Assembly (NCBI GenBank): GCA_028351715.1
Contig: JAOMKM010000003.1
Location: 26,151 to 90,150, forward strand
Source: Methylophilaceae bacterium
GTDB taxonomy: Bacteria; Pseudomonadota; Gammaproteobacteria; Burkholderiales; Methylophilaceae
DNA length: 64,000 bases
Direction of reading: 5' to 3'
Below, piece by piece: positions 18,177 to 25,722 of the stretch (position 1 is its first letter; each line of letters opens with the position of its first letter). The notes below the pieces were generated by a model. That model did no database searches and was not told the DNA's origin. It saw only the letters and a program-made list of their open reading frames with translations. A program made the translations under genes and the position numbers.

Positions 18177-18968
18177 ATGAAAAAAATTATACGATACATA
18201 CTTATATTAGCTTTCTTTATTCCAGCTTTAGGCTTTACTTCAGAAGATAATGATCCTCTTGAAAGTATGAACCGTGCAATCTACGGCTTCAATGAGACAG
18301 TTGATGTGACAATTATTAAACCAGTAGCAAAAGGTTACAAGGCTGTTATGCCTAATTTTGCTGTCAAAGGTGTGAATAATTTCTACAACAATCTTCGTGA
18401 TGTCATTACTGTAGTCAATGATTTACTCCAATTAAAAATAGAACATGCCGTATATGATTCAGGCCGAGTTATATTGAATTCTACTGTAGGTATTTTGGGT
18501 TTTATTGATGTTCACAGTATGTATGGTGGTGATCGAAGAAAAGAAGATTTCGGGCAAACTCTAGGTCATTATGGGATTGGTCACGGGGCATATTTAGTTA
18601 TACCTTTTTTAGGGCCATCGTCTCTTAGAGATGGGGTTGGTCTAGCTACCGATACAGTTTTGTTTGACCCAATTGGGTATGTTAAGGATGTACGAACTCG
18701 GAACCAACTAAGAATCGTTCAGTTTGTAGATAAACGTGCAGAATTACTTCACACAACAGATATTCTAGGAAGCGCTTCATTGGATCCATACGCCTTTCAA
18801 AGAGATGCATACATGCAATACAGACAAGCATTGGTGAATGATAAATCTACTAGCGAAATTAATTACGAGGACTCAGAGAACGCTAGTTTTGAACCTTATA
18901 TTGAGGAAACATTAAGTAATAAGGCTTCAGACAAAAATAATAACGATAAGGTTGTTTTGGTAAACTAA
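18177..18968 (+). CDS. mlaA: MlaA/VacJ family outer-membrane lipid asymmetry protein
   Basis: Component of the Mla system that removes misplaced phospholipids from the outer leaflet of the outer membrane. The DPLESMNRAIYGFNE start, the VNNFYNNLRD motif and the FGQTLGHYGIGHGAYLVIPFLGPSS block are diagnostic. The N-terminus is a signal peptide ending near ALGFTS. I see no lipobox cysteine, although the E. coli protein is a lipoprotein, so this one may be anchored differently. It is a single gene here; no mlaBCDEF genes are adjacent. The C-terminal 40 residues are acidic and low-complexity. Confidence 0.92.
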   Translation: MKKIIRYILILAFFIPALGFTSEDNDPLESMNRAIYGFNETVDVTIIKPVAKGYKAVMPNFAVKGVNNFYNNLRDVITVVNDLLQLKIEHAVYDSGRVILNSTVGILGFIDVHSMYGGDRRKEDFGQTLGHYGIGHGAYLVIPFLGPSSLRDGVGLATDTVLFDPIGYVKDVRTRNQLRIVQFVDKRAELLHTTDILGSASLDPYAFQRDAYMQYRQALVNDKSTSEINYEDSENASFEPYIEETLSNKASDKNNNDKVVLVN

Positions 18969-18976
18969 TTTTTTAA

Positions 18977-20320
18977 CTAATTATTCGAAGCAATCATCAT
19001 TTCATCTATTAAAATAGACCCAGTATATTTAGAGCTATTTTTATAAGTATCATCTCCAATAGCTACCACACTATTAAGCATTGACTTTAAATTTCCTGCG
19101 ATCGTTATCTCTTCAACTGCATGTTTTATTTCTCCTGCTTCAACCCAGAGACCTGCGGCCCCTCGAGAGTAGTCTCCTGTTACCATATTGATTCCATGAC
19201 CAAGAAGTTCTGTGACAAATAGTCCCGTTCCCATATTATCAATTAAACTCTCTAAGTTACCGCCAAAGGGATGAACAATTAGATTATGTGCACCTCCAGC
19301 ATTTCCAGTAGTTTGCATACTTAACCTTCTAGCAGAATAAGTTGATAAAAAATAGCCATTTAACACACCCTTATCAACCAGAATTCTAGGTTCAACTTTA
19401 ACTCCTTCATCATCAAAATAAGTGCTTGCATTACCTTTAAGTAAAAATGGATCTTCTGAAATTGTAAGTGCTTCAGAAGCAATCTTTAAGCCAATAGATC
19501 CCATCAAAAATGATGTTTCACGGTACAAATTTCCTCCAGATATAGCGGATACCAAGCTAGAAATAAATGATGTTGCAATTGGAGCTTCGAAAATAACTGG
19601 GTACTTGCCGGTTTTAATAGGCTTAGAATTAAGTCTTTTTAGAACACGTTGAGCAACCTCATGACCAATTAATGTTGCATCCATAAGATCGTCAAAAGAT
19701 CTAACAGAACTATAAGCACTATCTCTTTGCATTCCTTGATTTTCTTTTGCAACAACAGAGCATCCTAATGAAAATCTTGACGAAGGAAAGCCACCCAAGA
19801 AACCAGATGAGTTTGCATAAACAAACATAGATTCTGAGCTGCTCATCTGAGCACCTTCAGAATTTTCTATCCTCCCATCAAATGAAAGAGCAGCATCTTC
19901 ACAAATTAATGCTTTTTCTATCATTATTGATTCATCCCCCTGCCATCGATGAAATAAATCTAAATCCTTGGTATTAGTTGCAAATTGAGATTTCTCTGGT
20001 AGGCCATATGCACTATCTTCTGCTGTATATTTTGCAATTTGACATGCAGCTTTTACACAGTCGACTATTGCATTACTACTAAAATCAGAAGTTGATGCAA
20101 TACCTCGACGCTGCCCTACATACACAGTTAAAGTTAAGCTTTTGTCATTATTAAGTTCTACCGTCTCAAGATTACCAAGTCGAACAGAAACGTTCTTACC
20201 AGTTGCAACGCTAATATCTACCTCTGCACTAGTAGCACCGTTACTTTTAGCAGCTTTAAGAGCCATATTTACAATGTCTGTTAGCTTTGAGTGATTAAAA
20301 TTTAATATCTGAGTTTGCAT
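18977..20320 (-). CDS. pmbA: metallopeptidase PmbA/TldE
   Basis: TldE/PmbA subunit, which with TldD forms a metalloprotease known from microcin B17 maturation and CcdA antitoxin degradation. Recognisable parts are the N-terminal ATSAEVDISVATGKNVSVRLGNLETVE, the central GKYPVIFEAPIATSF, and the C-terminal TGDYSRGAAGLWVEAGEI. The catalytic HExxxH belongs to TldD and is not expected here. Length 447 is normal. It is transcribed divergently from darP, and that pmbA-darP(yjgA) pairing is common in proteobacteria. Confidence 0.95.
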   Translation of the reverse strand: MQTQILNFNHSKLTDIVNMALKAAKSNGATSAEVDISVATGKNVSVRLGNLETVELNNDKSLTLTVYVGQRRGIASTSDFSSNAIVDCVKAACQIAKYTAEDSAYGLPEKSQFATNTKDLDLFHRWQGDESIMIEKALICEDAALSFDGRIENSEGAQMSSSESMFVYANSSGFLGGFPSSRFSLGCSVVAKENQGMQRDSAYSSVRSFDDLMDATLIGHEVAQRVLKRLNSKPIKTGKYPVIFEAPIATSFISSLVSAISGGNLYRETSFLMGSIGLKIASEALTISEDPFLLKGNASTYFDDEGVKVEPRILVDKGVLNGYFLSTYSARRLSMQTTGNAGGAHNLIVHPFGGNLESLIDNMGTGLFVTELLGHGINMVTGDYSRGAAGLWVEAGEIKHAVEEITIAGNLKSMLNSVVAIGDDTYKNSSKYTGSILIDEMMIASNN

Positions 20321-20354
20321 AAAAATAAACTATTTAAAAATGATATGATACCGA

Positions 20355-20885
20355 ATGTTAGACGTAAAGAGGTATTTAAACACAAAGATGGATTCACCTG
20401 AAATTAATATCATTAGTAAGACTGAATTAAAAAAAGACTCAAAAAAAATTCAAGCACTTGGTCGATCTATTGCAGAGTTAAGCACTGATGAGATTAAAAA
20501 ATTTAACTTTCCCGCTAATATTCAGCAAGCTATAAAAGAGTTTAAGGCCATCAAATCTAATTCTGCAAAAAACAGGCAGACACAATACTTAGGTAAACTT
20601 TTACGTGCAATTGATTTGACTGAAGCATATATTGTGATGGAGCAATTAAGAACAAACTCTCAAAAAGGGATACAGCTAGATCATTATGTTGAAAAATGGC
20701 GTGATAAACTTATTAGCGACAAGGAAGCAATCACTGAATTTATATCGTTATACCCGTCTTCTGAAAATCAAACCATTAGACAGCTTATTCAAAATAGCAT
20801 AAAAGAGAAAGCTTCAAATAAAACACCTAAATCTTACAGGCAGCTTTTTCAAGTTATTAAACTTATTATTAACAATTTACAATGA
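20355..20885 (+). CDS. darP: ribosome biogenesis factor DarP (YjgA, DUF615)
   Basis: DUF615 protein associated with late 50S subunit assembly. It shows the SKTELKKDSKKIQALGRSI start and the NRQTQYLGKLLRAID motif, with a charged C-terminal half. Length is 176 residues from ATG 20355; an internal ATG at 20388 would also leave the conserved part intact. It is divergent from pmbA, and its end overlaps the convergent PDZ-protein gene by nine bases. Confidence 0.9.
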   Translation: MLDVKRYLNTKMDSPEINIISKTELKKDSKKIQALGRSIAELSTDEIKKFNFPANIQQAIKEFKAIKSNSAKNRQTQYLGKLLRAIDLTEAYIVMEQLRTNSQKGIQLDHYVEKWRDKLISDKEAITEFISLYPSSENQTIRQLIQNSIKEKASNKTPKSYRQLFQVIKLIINNLQ

Positions 20886-21623
20886 CACCGAAACTTTATT
20901 CGACTCTCCACCTCTTTCAAAAGCAACACCAATTGTTTTCCCTTTATTTTTTTGAATAATTTTAATTAGGTCTTCAGGAGAATTAACTACAGTACCGTTT
21001 ATGGAAAGAATATTATCTCCTTTTTTTATTCCAGCAGTTGCAGCAGCAGACTCCTTAATAACTGCAATTACCTGTACACCCTTTATATCATCAACATCTG
21101 ATACTAATTTAATAAAATGTGTACCAAATGTTGGCTTAGGAAGTTTTACCCAGTAGGTTAGATAGAAATCATATTTAGCATTTGAATCAGCCAAATCTTC
21201 GTCGGTTATAGTTATTTCAGTAATTTCACCTTTCTTCTTAATACGTTTAGCTGCTCTTGCCTTTTCTCTCGCTTTTTGGATCTGCGTAGCACGCGTATTT
21301 TCATTTATTTGTCTATCGTAAATTAAAACCATATCTGCTTTAATTTTTTTAGCATGTTTTAACGCTACATTTGGATGGACATTTTGTCCAACAAAGCCAG
21401 AAGTACCCATCAAATCAAATCCATTTTCTAGCATTTTTATATTATCTGTTTCTTTTTTCCACCCCCTCATAACTTTAGGCTGAGGATTTTTGGAAAATGA
21501 TTTAAAGCCTTTTGGACTTTGAGTTTGATAATTTTTCTCAAAAATATTTTCTTCTTCGGCAGCTACTGAAAATGAAATAGCAAACAGAGCAAGAAAAAAA
21601 TATGACGCAATTGATTTAAGCAT
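20877..21623 (-). CDS. secreted PDZ-domain protein
   Basis: I do not recognise a named family. The N-terminus is a signal peptide (FFLALFAISFSVAAEEE), so the product is exported. The middle has a region with GTSGFVGQN and MVLIYDRQ, then a lysine-rich segment (about residues 120-135). The last 75 residues form a PDZ domain (GVQVIAVIKESAAATAGIKKGD, then ILSINGTVV and the family end). No protease motif is present, so a binding or scaffold role is more likely. It converges with darP. Confidence 0.8.
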   Translation of the reverse strand: MLKSIASYFFLALFAISFSVAAEEENIFEKNYQTQSPKGFKSFSKNPQPKVMRGWKKETDNIKMLENGFDLMGTSGFVGQNVHPNVALKHAKKIKADMVLIYDRQINENTRATQIQKAREKARAAKRIKKKGEITEITITDEDLADSNAKYDFYLTYWVKLPKPTFGTHFIKLVSDVDDIKGVQVIAVIKESAAATAGIKKGDNILSINGTVVNSPEDLIKIIQKNKGKTIGVAFERGGESNKVSVSL

Positions 21624-21682
21624 AGTGATCCTTCATGAAGGTGATAAGATTAAATTATTATATATAAATTAGAGACAAAAAA

Positions 21683-22261
21683 TTGAAAAAAAGATTCATT
21701 AAAATTGGTTTAATTTCAATAAGTGATAGAGCTTCAGCAGGTATTTATAAAGATGAAGGAATACCCTCCCTAACTAATTGGCTAAAAAAAGTACTAATTA
21801 ATGAATTTAACCTAGAAACTTCCCTCATTAACGATGATATTGATCTTGTAAAAAAAACTCTGGTTCTGTTTTCGGATGAAAAAAAATGTGACCTTATTTT
21901 TACAACAGGCGGTACTGGTCCATCCTCTAGAGACATTACTCCTGAAGCTACCCTAAGTATCGGTGATAAAGTGATGCTAGGATTTGGCGAACAAATGCGT
22001 CAAATAAGTTTAAATTTTGTCCCTACAGCAATACTTTCAAGACAAACTGCAGTAATTAGAGGAAAAACGTTAATTGTAAATCTCCCTGGGCAACCTAAAT
22101 CAATTGAACAAACACTAGAAGGATTAAAAGATGAAAAAAATAATACAATTGTGCCAGGAATTTTTTCAGCAATCCCATATTGTCTTGATTTAATTGGTGC
22201 TCCATTCATAGAAACAAATGAGTCTGTAGTGAAATCATTTCGGCCAAAAAAAAATAGGTAG
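21683..22261 (+). CDS. mog: molybdopterin adenylyltransferase (MogA-like)
   Basis: MoaB/Mog-fold enzyme that adenylylates molybdopterin before metal insertion. It starts KIGLISISDRASAG, has the TTGGTGPSSRDITPEA motif and ends with INLPGQPKS-type NLPGQPKSIEQ. Length is 192 from an apparent TTG start at 21683. The next gene, thiL, begins four bases later. No other molybdopterin genes are in the window. Confidence 0.92.
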   Translation: MKKRFIKIGLISISDRASAGIYKDEGIPSLTNWLKKVLINEFNLETSLINDDIDLVKKTLVLFSDEKKCDLIFTTGGTGPSSRDITPEATLSIGDKVMLGFGEQMRQISLNFVPTAILSRQTAVIRGKTLIVNLPGQPKSIEQTLEGLKDEKNNTIVPGIFSAIPYCLDLIGAPFIETNESVVKSFRPKKNR

Positions 22262-22264
22262 CTT

Positions 22265-23212
22265 ATGTTAAAAGAATTTGAGATTATTGAAAAAATTTTT
22301 AAAAAAACATCCTCATCAATTTTTTTAGGCATCGGAGATGATGCTGCATTATTCCAAAAAAATAAAAAAGAATTTTGGGTGATATCTCAAGACACACTAA
22401 ATATTGATACCCATTTCCTATCAAATACAGACCCAGAAAATTTAGGATGGAAATCCTTAGCAGTTAATGTTTCTGATATTTTATCTATGGGAGGCAATCC
22501 AAGATACGCCCTTTTATCTATGTCTGTTCCATCGGCTAACCAAGTATGGATAAAAAAGTTTTCAAATGGATTTTTTAAATGTGCTAAAAATTATGGTGTT
22601 GAACTAATCGGTGGGGACACTACAAAGGGTAGTCTATCTATAAGTATTTGTATACTTGGTGAAGCATTACAAAAAAATGTTCTCCTTAGAAGTAATGCCA
22701 AATTAAATGATGATATCTGGGTAACAGGAGAATTAGGTCTTGCTGCCTTAGGCTTAAAGTATATTAAAAAAAAGTTTGATGCTCCTAAAGTATTGATTAA
22801 AAATGCAATAAAAGCATTAGAAAAGCCACAACCAATTGATGTTGATATGAAGAAACTAGCGAAACTATTTAATAGCGCAATTGATTTATCAGATGGACTA
22901 GTTCCTGATTTGAATCATGTTCTAAATAAATCAGCATTAGGTGCTGATATTTTTTTAGAAAGTCTTCCTATGCCTAAATGGATAAGAGAAAATAAAGCTT
23001 ATTCCTTAGTATTAAAAGGAGGTGATGATTATCAGTTACTACTTACAGCTCCAAAAAGTAGCTATAAAAAAATAATTGAATTTTCAATTGTTAATCAAAT
23101 TAAAATGAGCCACATAGGGGCAATGACTAAAACAAAAAAAATAGCTATTATCAAGTCAGATGGGAGGCTTTTAAATTACAAAGAAAAAGGATATGACCAC
23201 TTTGCTGAATAA
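22265..23212 (+). CDS. thiL: thiamine-monophosphate kinase
   Basis: Last step of thiamine diphosphate synthesis. The conserved GIGDDAAL, SQDTLNIDTHF, LAVNVSDILSMGGNPRYAL and GGDTTKG motifs of the PurM/ThiL fold are visible, along with SDGLVPDLNHVL near the C-terminal half. Length is 315. It overlaps pgpA by 20 bases. ThiL to PgpA to CinA is a frequent gene order in proteobacteria. The product would also supply the ThDP used by the many ThDP enzymes of the distant island, but the two are not physically linked. Confidence 0.95.
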   Translation: MLKEFEIIEKIFKKTSSSIFLGIGDDAALFQKNKKEFWVISQDTLNIDTHFLSNTDPENLGWKSLAVNVSDILSMGGNPRYALLSMSVPSANQVWIKKFSNGFFKCAKNYGVELIGGDTTKGSLSISICILGEALQKNVLLRSNAKLNDDIWVTGELGLAALGLKYIKKKFDAPKVLIKNAIKALEKPQPIDVDMKKLAKLFNSAIDLSDGLVPDLNHVLNKSALGADIFLESLPMPKWIRENKAYSLVLKGGDDYQLLLTAPKSSYKKIIEFSIVNQIKMSHIGAMTKTKKIAIIKSDGRLLNYKEKGYDHFAE

Positions 23213-23672
23213 AAATTTTCTACTAAAGAATATACATCATATGCTAGCTTTAGGTTTTGGTTCTGGGTTAAATAAAAAAGCCCCTGGCACTCTTGGAACC
23301 CTCGTTGCCATCCCATTTTTTCTAATAATTAATAAAATAGGTATTCTTTTTCAGCTTTTATTTGTTGTTGTAATTTTTATCCTTGGTATTTGGTCATCAA
23401 ATGTAACCAGTAAATCATTAAAACAAAAAGATCCGTCTTGCATTGTAATTGATGAGATAGCTGCTTTTTTATTATTATTAGTTTTAATTAACCCAAATTT
23501 TTACCAGCTAATTTACTTATTTATTTTATTTAGAATCTTTGATATCTGGAAACCATATCCCATCTCATGGCTAGAAGAAAAATATTCTGGTGGTTTTGGA
23601 ATTATGATTGATGATATTGCTGCAGCATTGATGGCATTAATAATTTATTTAATATCAGATTATGTACTTTAA
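23193..23672 (+). CDS. pgpA: phosphatidylglycerophosphatase A
   Basis: Inner-membrane lipid phosphatase giving phosphatidylglycerol. It has four hydrophobic segments and the motifs GLNKKAPGTLGTLVAIP, IVIDEIAAF and GIMIDDIAAALMA, which carry the conserved acidic residues of PgpA. Length is 159. The start lies within the end of thiL and the end lies within pncC, so all three genes are coupled. Confidence 0.95.
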   Translation: MTTLLNKNFLLKNIHHMLALGFGSGLNKKAPGTLGTLVAIPFFLIINKIGILFQLLFVVVIFILGIWSSNVTSKSLKQKDPSCIVIDEIAAFLLLLVLINPNFYQLIYLFILFRIFDIWKPYPISWLEEKYSGGFGIMIDDIAAALMALIIYLISDYVL

Positions 23673-24162
23673 AGAAATTTATCCACTCTCAGAGGCGCTT
23701 GGCAAACAATGCATAGAAAATGGGTATTTATTAGTTACAGCTGAATCATGTACTGGGGGTCTACTAGCACAATCATTTACAGATATTCCAGGGAGCTCAC
23801 GCTGGTTTGAGCGAGGATTTGTTACTTATAGTAACCAATCAAAAGTTGATTGTTTAGAAATTAGCCCAATAACGTTAGATACGTATGGTGCAGTCAGTCA
23901 GGAAACAGCAAATGAAATGGCAGTTGGTGCAATTGCTAATGGGTTGGGTAATTTAAGTATTAGTATTAGTGGTATTGCAGGTCCGGATGGTGGATCCAAA
24001 TTAAAACCAGTTGGTACCGTTTTTTTCGCAATTAGTAATAAAAAAAGTATTATTTTTAAATACCATGCAAATTTTCCTGGAGATAGAAGTATGATTAGAA
24101 ACAAAGCAGTTCTATTTGTATTAAATACGCTCTTGAAGCTTACTTTGAACCCTCAAATATGA
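23662..24162 (+). CDS. pncC: nicotinamide-nucleotide amidase (CinA C-terminal domain)
   Basis: Stand-alone CinA C-terminal domain that deamidates NMN to NaMN in pyridine nucleotide recycling. The motifs VTAESCTGGLLAQSF, FVTYSNQSKVDCL and ISGIAGPDGGS are clear. The N-terminal MoaB-like domain of full CinA is absent, as in proteobacterial PncC/YgaD. Length is 166. It lies directly upstream of recA, a classical arrangement. Confidence 0.95.
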   Translation: MYFKEIYPLSEALGKQCIENGYLLVTAESCTGGLLAQSFTDIPGSSRWFERGFVTYSNQSKVDCLEISPITLDTYGAVSQETANEMAVGAIANGLGNLSISISGIAGPDGGSKLKPVGTVFFAISNKKSIIFKYHANFPGDRSMIRNKAVLFVLNTLLKLTLNPQI

Positions 24163-24206
24163 AATAATTAGAAGTTAAATAGCACATAATAAAAGGCACA
24201 TAAGAA

Positions 24207-25256
24207 ATGGATGAAAATAAGAAAAAAGCATTAGATTCAGCATTAGCACAAATCGATAAGCAGTTTGGAAAAGGCTCAGTTATGAGGATGGATGGCACCC
24301 AAGTCGTGCGTGGTATAGAAGCTATATCAACTGGATCCTTAGGTCTTGATATAGCTCTAGGAATTGGGGGATTACCTCGTGGTCGAGTTGTTGAAGTATA
24401 TGGGCCTGAATCATCAGGTAAAACATCCTTAGCATTATCAGTTATCGCAGAACTCCAAAAAACAGGTGGAACAGCAGCATTCATTGATGCAGAGCATGCA
24501 CTTGACACTCAATATGCTGCTAAATTAGGAGTTAATATTGAAGATTTATTAGTTTCTCAGCCAGATACTGGCGAACAAGCCTTAGAAATTACGGAGATGC
24601 TTGTTAGAAGTGGCTCTGTTGATATTATTGTTATCGATTCTGTTGCTGCCCTAACACCTAGAGCTGAAATCGAAGGAGATATGGGTGATTCCCATATGGG
24701 TCTGCAAGCAAGACTGATGTCACAAGCTCTACGAAAGCTAACAGGTACCATTCAAAAAACAAATACTATGCTTATATTTATCAATCAAATTCGAATGAAG
24801 ATTGGAGTAATGTTTGGTAATCCAGAAACTACAACAGGTGGTAATGCTCTTAAATTTTACGCCTCTGTGAGGTTGGACATTCGTCGTATTGGTGCCATCA
24901 AAAAAGGAGATGAGATCATCGGCGCAGAAACACGAGTAAAAGTAGTTAAAAATAAAGTTGCTCCGCCCTTCAGGCAGGCAGTTTTTGATGTGTTATACGG
25001 AGAGGGTATTTCGTTAGAAGGTGAAATTATTGATCAAGGTGTAGATCTTGATCTAATAGAGAAATCGGGCTCCTGGTACGCTTATAAAGGTGAAAAAATT
25101 GGGCAAGGTAAAGATAAGGTTCGTGAATACCTAAAAGAGAATCCGGATGTATCTAATGAAATAGAAGATGCTATTCGTAATAATTCAATATTAACTGGAA
25201 ATGAGGAAGTTACTGAAAAAACAGATGAGGAGAAAATAGAAACTGACGAAACCTAA
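24207..25256 (+). CDS. recA: RecA recombinase
   Basis: Central recombinase and SOS coprotease. Walker A is [12 protein letters not shown], the MAW region is present, and loop L1/L2 sequences ([22 protein letters not shown] in part, and [21 protein letters not shown] in part) are fully conserved. Length 349 with an acidic tail is typical. A weak AAGGCAC ribosome site is visible. I could not identify a LexA box in the 45-base upstream gap. Confidence 0.98.
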   Translation: MDENKKKALDSALAQIDKQFGKGSVMRMDGTQVVRGIEAISTGSLGLDIALGIGGLPRGRVVEVYGPESSGKTSLALSVIAELQKTGGTAAFIDAEHALDTQYAAKLGVNIEDLLVSQPDTGEQALEITEMLVRSGSVDIIVIDSVAALTPRAEIEGDMGDSHMGLQARLMSQALRKLTGTIQKTNTMLIFINQIRMKIGVMFGNPETTTGGNALKFYASVRLDIRRIGAIKKGDEIIGAETRVKVVKNKVAPPFRQAVFDVLYGEGISLEGEIIDQGVDLDLIEKSGSWYAYKGEKIGQGKDKVREYLKENPDVSNEIEDAIRNNSILTGNEEVTEKTDEEKIETDET

Positions 25257-25722
25257 TCAACATCCACTAGTTTCCTTAAAAAAAAGAGCAATTTATTATT
25301 TGGGAAAACGAGAATATTCTAGAGCTGAACTAAGAAAAAAGATTTCAGTTTATGCAGAATCTCTTGGTACAGATAGAGACGATATTGAAGACATACTCAA
25401 CGAGCTCGAAAAAGACTCATGGTTATCTGACAAGCGCTTTACTGAACAATTTATTTTTTCAAGGAAAAATAAATTTGGTATTAAGAAGATTGTCTATGAA
25501 TTAAAATTAAAAGGGGTAGACGAACTGATTATAAATCATGCAATTGATTCTATAAAATCTGAAGAGTTTTCACTGGCACGAGAAATATGGAAGAAAAAGT
25601 TCAAAGACCTTCCTATTGATAATCAAGAAAAAGTTAAGCAGGTAAGATTTCTTCAGGGAAGAGGAATTGACCCATTTATTATCCAGAAAATTCTATCTGG
25701 TAAGTCATTTGAATATATATGA
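25243..25722 (+). CDS. recX: regulatory protein RecX
   Basis: RecX modulates RecA filaments. The three-helix repeats are visible, for example [26 protein letters not shown] and [14 protein letters not shown]. The first usual initiator is TTG at 25300, but the frame is open back to a TAG just inside recA, and the added residues ([18 protein letters not shown]) match the normal RecX N-terminus. The start is therefore probably upstream, with a CTG at 25243 behind a GAGGAG ribosome site as the best candidate. That gives 159 residues and overlaps the recA end. Non-AUG starts other than GTG and TTG are rare, so this stays a proposal. Confidence 0.85.
   Translation: MTKPNQHPLVSLKKRAIYYLGKREYSRAELRKKISVYAESLGTDRDDIEDILNELEKDSWLSDKRFTEQFIFSRKNKFGIKKIVYELKLKGVDELIINHAIDSIKSEEFSLAREIWKKKFKDLPIDNQEKVKQVRFLQGRGIDPFIIQKILSGKSFEYI

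Noticed and set aside
24140-24508. Long antisense frames such as 24140-24508, 28332-28610, 42620-42925 and 10991-11296
   Set aside because: Each lies opposite a strongly conserved gene (recA, lysC, mxaL, the adenosyltransferase), with no ribosome site and no protein-like features.
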